Shown here one piece after another: positions 35,201 through 38,626 of a DNA stretch of 38,626 nt (position 1 is the first letter of the stretch; the number at the start of each line of letters is the position of its first letter). Under the pieces are notes generated by a model. The model was not told the origin of the DNA. It saw only the letters and a list, made by a program, of their open reading frames with translations, and did no database searches. The position numbers and the translations under genes are program-made. Origin of the DNA: an uncultured Bacilli bacterium (GTDB lineage Bacteria > Bacillota_I > Bacilli_A > RF39 > UBA660); contig CALVUT010000040.1 of NCBI GenBank assembly GCA_944363675.1, forward strand, positions 1 through 38,626. The letters run 5' to 3'.

Positions 35201-36731
35201 ATGTGGGACTTTAATGCATAAAGATGGGCATGATATTCCATTCCAAACCTTCTTAGGATTCAATGCCGATAAAGTTCCGGATATTGACCTTAACTTTTCG
35301 GATTTAAATCAAGCTAGTGCTCACGAATATACGAAAGTGTTGTTTGGTGTCGACAATGTTTATCGTGCCGGAACAATTGGCACTGTGGCCGAAAAAACCG
35401 CCTATGGTTATGTAAAAGGTTATTGTGAAAACAAAAATATTATCATGCGTAATATTGAAATTGAACGTCTAGCCATAGGATGTACAGGTTGCAAAAGAAC
35501 GACAGGTCAACATCCAGGGGGAATTGTTGTTATTCCGGGATATATGGAAGTCTTTGATTTCACGCCTTTCCAATATCCTGCTGAAGACCCAACCAGTGCT
35601 TGGCGCACAACTCATTTTGATTACCATGCTATCGATCAAGATGTTTTAAAACTAGATATATTAGGCCACACAGATCCAACACAATTAAGAATGATTCAAG
35701 ATCTAACCGGAGACGATATTACCAAAGTACCATTAGACGATAAAGCGACAATGTCTATTTTTACGAGTACTAAAGCTTTAGGAGTAACCAAAGAACAAAT
35801 TATGTGTGACACCGGAACACTTGGTGTTCCTGAATTCGGTACGCCATTTACCATTCAACTTGTTAAAGATACCAAACCAACAACTTTTGCTGAGCTAGTA
35901 AAAATCTCTGGTTTAGCGCATGGTACCGATGTATGGCTAAACAATGCTCAAGAACTCATTCAAAAAAATGTCGTTCCATTTAGTAAAGTTATCGGTTGTC
36001 GTGACGATATCATGGTTGAACTGATGTATCAAGGCCTAGAACCATACAAAGCATTTAAAATCATGGAATTTGTTCGTAAAGGTAAAGCCAGTAAAGACCC
36101 TGAAACATGGGCAGGCTATGTCGATACAATGAAAAAAGCTAACATTCCAGAATGGTTTATCAATTCTTGTGCGAAGATTAAATACATGTTTCCCAAAGCG
36201 CATGCCGCAGCTTACGTTACCAGTGCCTTTCGAATTGCTTGGTATAAAGTACATAAACCTTTAGTTTACTATGCTACGTATTTTTCAACACGCTTCCAGG
36301 ATTTTGATATCGAAGCTATGGTCAAAGGCTATGATGCTATTCGCGCCAAAATGCTTGAAATTCAAAGTAAAGGTTACGATGCAACAAATAAAGAATCTTC
36401 TTTATTAGAAACGTTAAAACTTGCGTTAGAAGCTACAGCCCGAGGAATAAAATTTAAAAACATTGATATCGAAAAGAGTGATGGAGCAAACTTTATCATG
36501 GACGAAAGTGATAATAGCTTGATCATGCCATTTAGAAGTTTAGATGGATTAGGCGATGCTGTTGCTAATAAGATCATCGAAGAACGCAATCAAAAAGCTT
36601 TTTATAGTATTGAAGACTTCCAAAACCGCGGTAAAGTAAATCAGACGACGGTAGATAAAATGCGTGTTATGGGGGTATTTGGCAACATGCCTGAAACTAG
36701 TCAATTAAGCCTATTTGACGGAGTATTGTAG
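32202..36731 (+). CDS. polC: DNA polymerase III PolC
   Basis: A 1509-residue Gram-positive replicative polymerase. Order: N-terminal domain, OB fold (about 180-290), PHP with intact H310-A-H312 and VTDHN, a DEDD proofreading exonuclease inserted in the PHP domain (D405TETTG, HNAKFDISF, HHRADYDAEGTA), then the palm. GSRGSVGSSFVANLMG and VPDIDLNFSD (1025 on) form the active site. A zinc site CPNCKFSEF/CGFDLPDYKCPKCG lies between them. LAHGTDVW, KGKASKDPE and FPKAHAAAYV are typical PolC motifs. AAGGAAGGAG precedes ATG 32202. It follows dnaE by 50 bases, so the two replicative polymerases are probably co-transcribed. Confidence 0.97.
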   Translation: MQDDVVRFLDSISYEKDRKSLKDIEIEKVYLNKAKKLFDVVMRCKRPLPYETASELILASKNGIHHKENCVITFKYDEIKEEDILVYMTELLKIYKMKKPSLGGILSNLPTIENHTISFEVGNKAEEEDLKREFYFMESEMSTFGFNDLSFTTVMNEELQKSIKEEIEREKKETTIKEEKPKIEGNLLLGKEIHGEPTAINNIMGESKGIILEAYIFGIDTLERETINIITLKISDKTNSLLAKIFKKDKKEYQAILGSLKEGNWYRFQGNVEYDNFAKDFVLGIRNLEKIDSKDAANIDDAETPRVELHAHTMMSAMDGVIDATKLVNYVAKLGQKAIAVTDHNCVQAFPDLFHAVEKINKGKEGKDRFKVLYGAEMNIVNDDVDFIFNPREYHLLDSTFVVFDTETTGFYAGSDQMIEIGAVKIQNGKILDRFDELIDPHRPLPKKITELTFITDEMLAGKDTEENVTKRFLDWAGDLPMVAHNAKFDISFMKAACTKYGFKEFDATVLDTMSLARMLHPEWPNHKLQTLTKRLDVPWDEEKHHRADYDAEGTALCFYKMCEVLSSRNIETTTDLLEEVDMDALVRFSYPFHATLIAKDRVGLKNLFKIISIANTKYLYKNEQPKIPRREVEKLREGLLIGSGCVNGEIFDKAGSKEDEELVNMMSFYDYIEVQPVSVFTHLIGPERKFSNTYEAEEYLKRIIRIAKEAGKPVVATGDVHNLTKEDKIYREIIVNQKFNGKLHPLNRRGMEVPNMYLKTTAEMLEEFSFLSAEEAYEIVVENTNKIADEVSEVEVIIDTKGIPFAPKIDNSQMIVTDMVYAKAKEWYGEPLPYHIEERIALELYGAPFIEAVKKNAESEEDSIIYKRLHDIVTKGPDAVQKEIALSLQKENTEWTEEDALKEAKGKMTAIIGANFDVIYLIAQKLVKHSNDEGFLVGSRGSVGSSFVANLMGITEVNSLAPHYRCPNCKFSEFNDENGEPLGNNYKCGFDLPDYKCPKCGTLMHKDGHDIPFQTFLGFNADKVPDIDLNFSDLNQASAHEYTKVLFGVDNVYRAGTIGTVAEKTAYGYVKGYCENKNIIMRNIEIERLAIGCTGCKRTTGQHPGGIVVIPGYMEVFDFTPFQYPAEDPTSAWRTTHFDYHAIDQDVLKLDILGHTDPTQLRMIQDLTGDDITKVPLDDKATMSIFTSTKALGVTKEQIMCDTGTLGVPEFGTPFTIQLVKDTKPTTFAELVKISGLAHGTDVWLNNAQELIQKNVVPFSKVIGCRDDIMVELMYQGLEPYKAFKIMEFVRKGKASKDPETWAGYVDTMKKANIPEWFINSCAKIKYMFPKAHAAAYVTSAFRIAWYKVHKPLVYYATYFSTRFQDFDIEAMVKGYDAIRAKMLEIQSKGYDATNKESSLLETLKLALEATARGIKFKNIDIEKSDGANFIMDESDNSLIMPFRSLDGLGDAVANKIIEERNQKAFYSIEDFQNRGKVNQTTVDKMRVMGVFGNMPETSQLSLFDGVL

Positions 36732-36746
36732 AAAGTGAGTAAAATA

Positions 36747-37187
36747 ATGGAAAAAGAAAATTTGAACGAATACGTTATTCGTGTGATTACCGTAAATCAT
36801 GAAGGAAAATTTGAGGTCGTAGATTTGCCATACATAGATCATTTTAATGACTTAAACCGAAGCTGCATTATGGATTTTGCCTCAGGAACAAGAGCGGAAA
36901 TGAATAAACATCTGTTCTTTCCTGACCGCATCAACCTTATTCATGAAGAACATCAATTAGAAGGAGGCTTAACAGCCAGATTTGATCAACACTATCAAAT
37001 GCGGACCTTAAAAGAAGTAGAAGAAAATTTAGATGAAAAACAACCATTATTTCAGATTCAACCTGAATTCTGTTATGGTGAGAATCTGGTAATGTTTGAC
37101 TCAAAAGAAGATCAAGAAGAATTTCTAAGATTATACGAAACAGAAAGTGATACTTTAAAAAGAACAAAGAAGCCACCCGTTTTATAG
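36747..37187 (+). CDS. Conserved-looking small protein after polC, function unknown
   Basis: A 146-residue protein starting at ATG 36747 (GAAAGTGAG seven bases upstream; GTG 36735 is less likely). It is soluble, acidic and mixed alpha/beta in composition, with Phe/Asp/Arg-rich segments (FASGTRAEMNKHLFFPDRIN, then GGLTARFDQHYQMRTL). I do not recognise it. It starts 15 bases after polC and is probably co-transcribed with it. Codon use matches dnaE and polC, so it looks native. Confidence 0.65.
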   Translation: MEKENLNEYVIRVITVNHEGKFEVVDLPYIDHFNDLNRSCIMDFASGTRAEMNKHLFFPDRINLIHEEHQLEGGLTARFDQHYQMRTLKEVEENLDEKQPLFQIQPEFCYGENLVMFDSKEDQEEFLRLYETESDTLKRTKKPPVL

Positions 37188-37197
37188 GCAGTTTTGC

Positions 37198-37226
37198 TTG
37201 AACTTAGAGTTTAACTATGCTAAAAT
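37198..37226 (+). promoter_or_regulatory. Promoter of rpmG-efp
   Basis: TTGAAC (37198-37203) and TAAAAT (37221-37226) are 17 apart, and TGC before the -10 makes it an extended type. It starts 11 bases after the stop of the upstream gene. Confidence 0.75.
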
Positions 37227-37257
37227 ACATATAGTTTGATGTGAGGAGGTAATATTT

Positions 37258-37431
37258 ATGGCTAAAAATGAAAACAGACAATTTATTGGATTGAAGTGTT
37301 CTCGTTGTGGTAAACAAATTAGACCAACAACTAAAAATAAGAAAAACACACCAGATAAATTAGAAATTAAAAAGTATTGTTCTACTTGTCATCAAGTAAC
37401 AGTGTTTAAAGAAACAAAAATTGGAAAATAG
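37258..37431 (+). CDS. rpmG: 50S ribosomal protein L33, zinc-binding form
   Basis: A 57-residue protein. FIGLKCSRCGKQ, TTKNKKNTPDKLEIKKYC and STCHQVTVFKETK are the L33 pattern. Both CxxC pairs are present (CSRC, CSTC), so this is the zinc-binding (C+) form. GAGGAGGT is seven bases before the ATG. It lies 15 bases upstream of efp. Confidence 0.93.
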   Translation: MAKNENRQFIGLKCSRCGKQIRPTTKNKKNTPDKLEIKKYCSTCHQVTVFKETKIGK

Positions 37432-37446
37432 TGAGGAGAGTTAGGT

Positions 37447-38007
37447 ATGAATATCAATATAAATGATATCAAAAACGGGATGACCATTATTATAGATGGC
37501 AATCTTTGTCAAATTCTAGAATTCCAACATGTTAAACCAGGAAAAGGTAGTGCGTTTGTTCGAATTAAACTAAAAAATCTACGAACTGGCGCAGTCGTTG
37601 AAAATTCTTATAATACGAATATTAAAATTGAAAGAGCTAGAGTAGAACATAATCCTATGCAATTTTTATATGCAGATGGCAATAATTATGTCTTCATGAA
37701 TACCGAAACTTATGATCAAGTAGAAGTTCCTGCTGAGAAGTTAGAAAATGAAAAACGTTTCTTAAAAGAAGGTCTTGAAATTAAATTGGATTATTATGAA
37801 GGCGAATTATTAGGCGTAACTTTGCCAGAAAAAATTGAATTTGAAGTAATTGAAACAGAACCTGCTGTCAAAGGAAATACAACCAATAATGCAATGAAAG
37901 ATGCTACGATTGAAACAGGTTATACGGTAAAAGTTCCATTATTCATTAATCAAGGAGAAAAAATTATTATCTCGACAAGTGATGGAAAATATTCTAGCAG
38001 AGCTTAG
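37447..38007 (+). CDS. efp: Translation elongation factor P
   Basis: A 186-residue EF-P. The exposed loop HVKPGKGSAFVR carries Lys33, the conserved residue that is modified in many bacteria. The first domain is KOW-like, and the following two OB domains end with GYTVKVPLFINQGEKI and DGKYSSRA, the standard finish. EF-P relieves ribosome stalling at consecutive prolines. The ribosome binding site GTGAGGAG follows rpmG, so it shares that transcript. A terminator follows at once. Whether a lysine-modifying enzyme exists is not shown here. Confidence 0.95.
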   Translation: MNININDIKNGMTIIIDGNLCQILEFQHVKPGKGSAFVRIKLKNLRTGAVVENSYNTNIKIERARVEHNPMQFLYADGNNYVFMNTETYDQVEVPAEKLENEKRFLKEGLEIKLDYYEGELLGVTLPEKIEFEVIETEPAVKGNTTNNAMKDATIETGYTVKVPLFINQGEKIIISTSDGKYSSRA

Positions 38008-38011
38008 GAAA

Positions 38012-38036
38012 ACAGATAAAAAATATCTGTTTTTTT
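38012..38036 (+). terminator. Rho-independent terminator after efp
   Basis: ACAGATA (38012-38018), loop AAAAA, TATCTGT (38024-38030), then TTTTTT. Confidence 0.9.
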
Positions 38037-38045
38037 ATCCAAAAA

Positions 38046-38077
38046 TTGACAACGGGGGGGGGGTATCCATGTATAAT
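38046..38077 (+). promoter_or_regulatory. Promoter with G10 tract in the spacer, likely phase-variable
   Basis: A consensus -35 TTGACA (38046-38051) and a consensus -10 TATAAT (38072-38077) are 20 bases apart. The spacer contains ten consecutive G (38054-38063). Removing three G would give the optimal spacing of 17. The terminator just upstream means that this is the only obvious promoter for the surface protein at 38109. Confidence 0.75.
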
Positions 38078-38108
38078 TATTATAGGAATATTGAAGGAGT
38101 AAAATAAG

Positions 38109-38626
38109 ATGAATGAATTTGGAAAACGCAAAACAATTTTAATAATAATAGCAAGTTTAATTGTTATAGTATTCTTTTTAGGCGTGTCTTATGCTTTGTG
38201 GGTAGCTAATTTTAGTCAAACGAATGAAAATTTAGTTTCAGCTTCATGTTTCCAAATTGAGTTTAGAGAAGATACCCAAAGTATTTCTTTACAAAATACT
38301 TTTCCTATAACTGATGAAGATGGAAAAAAATTGACGCCTTATACGTTTACGATCACTAACACTTGTGAAGCGTATGCTTCGTACCAAGTGAATCTGGAAG
38401 TATTAAACACATCTACTTTAACTCATTATGAATATGTTAAGGTTGCTTTAGAAGATGATATTTCTTTACTATCCGATAATGATACTATTAAAACAACTTT
38501 AGATAATGCCTCAACATCTTTTAAACTTACAACTGGTTACCTAGATCACAATGAAAGTGTGACCTATAACTTAAGGTTATGGATTGATGAAAATGTTACT
38601 TTAGAAAGTGAAGGTATATTAAATAC
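38109..38626 (+). CDS. Anchored or secreted surface protein, N-terminal part (runs off window)
   Basis: 172 residues are visible. GAAGGAGT (38093-38100) precedes ATG 38109. A basic start and hydrophobic segment (ILIIIASLIVIVFFLGVSYALW) are followed by SQTNENLVSASCFQIEF. The FxxTNxN-like pattern after the helix recalls SipW-dependent signal peptides of the TasA/camelysin type, but this is a loose match. The rest looks like a beta-sandwich with TPYTFTITNTCEAYASYQVNLEVL. It has its own promoter with a G10 spacer, so expression may switch. Function unknown; surface exposure is inferred. Confidence 0.8.
   Translation, partial: MNEFGKRKTILIIIASLIVIVFFLGVSYALWVANFSQTNENLVSASCFQIEFREDTQSISLQNTFPITDEDGKKLTPYTFTITNTCEAYASYQVNLEVLNTSTLTHYEYVKVALEDDISLLSDNDTIKTTLDNASTSFKLTTGYLDHNESVTYNLRLWIDENVTLESEGILN

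Noticed and set aside
1-38626. tRNA or rRNA genes, CRISPR arrays, IS elements and antibiotic-resistance genes
   Set aside because: None could be recognised on either strand by eye; a tool-based search could still find a small RNA.

Overview
The window is very AT-rich, uses TGA as a stop codon, and carries polC, a two-CxxC rpmG, strong Shine-Dalgarno sites and LPXTG/sortase surface proteins. This points to a low-GC Gram-positive bacterium (Bacillota/Bacilli). The surface proteins with the SGYTLDT, DDYGTSYYYRG, SDYGYAT and GDGT..NPY motifs recall uncultured gut Bacilli of the RF39 type; that placement is from memory and tentative.

Layout. Positions 1 to about 27,960 are most of one integrative conjugative element (ICE) of Tn1549-like organisation, with all genes on the + strand. 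It opens with an anchored Asn/Ser-rich protein and a thioester-domain SpaA adhesin with an LPQTG anchor. An OB-fold ssDNA-binding protein and an LPD28-like protein follow. Next comes the type IV secretion block: a VirB2-like two-helix protein, a VirB6/TrbL-like channel, PrgI, the VirB4 ATPase and an M23 peptidase. A palindrome-rich probable oriT (10747-11042) precedes two relaxosome proteins and a MobL-type HxHxH relaxase. Two unrecognised tandem paralogues flank a 49-residue membrane protein. The VirD4 coupling protein, an XRE regulator, a sortase and a giant methylase/SNF2 helicase follow. The block ends with two small unknown proteins, a long nested palindrome and a large serine recombinase. 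No antibiotic-resistance gene is visible. The left end of the element lies outside the window.

The recombinase gene abuts the insertion site. Its reading frame appears to run across the element/chromosome junction and to borrow its last codons and stop from the interrupted host gene. The 3' remnant of that host gene (27959-28309) is the C-terminus of a surface-protein family, and a second, frameshifted and internally shortened member follows (28395-29122). The chromosome then encodes both replicative polymerases in tandem (DnaE with a degenerate PHP domain, then PolC), a small unknown protein, L33 and EF-P. The window ends in a secreted or anchored protein whose promoter has a run of ten G residues in its -35/-10 spacer, a strong candidate for a phase-variable switch.

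How the parts fit: the relaxase and its RHH partners would nick oriT, VirD4 would deliver the complex to the VirB4/VirB6/VirB2/PrgI channel, and the M23 enzyme would open peptidoglycan. The adhesin and sortase could hold mating cells together, the giant helicase/methylase could act on incoming DNA, and the serine recombinase would integrate and excise the element. Most of this is inferred from families and gene order. The best leads are the G10 promoter, the paralogue pair between relaxase and coupling protein, the insertion junction, and the palindrome upstream of the recombinase.
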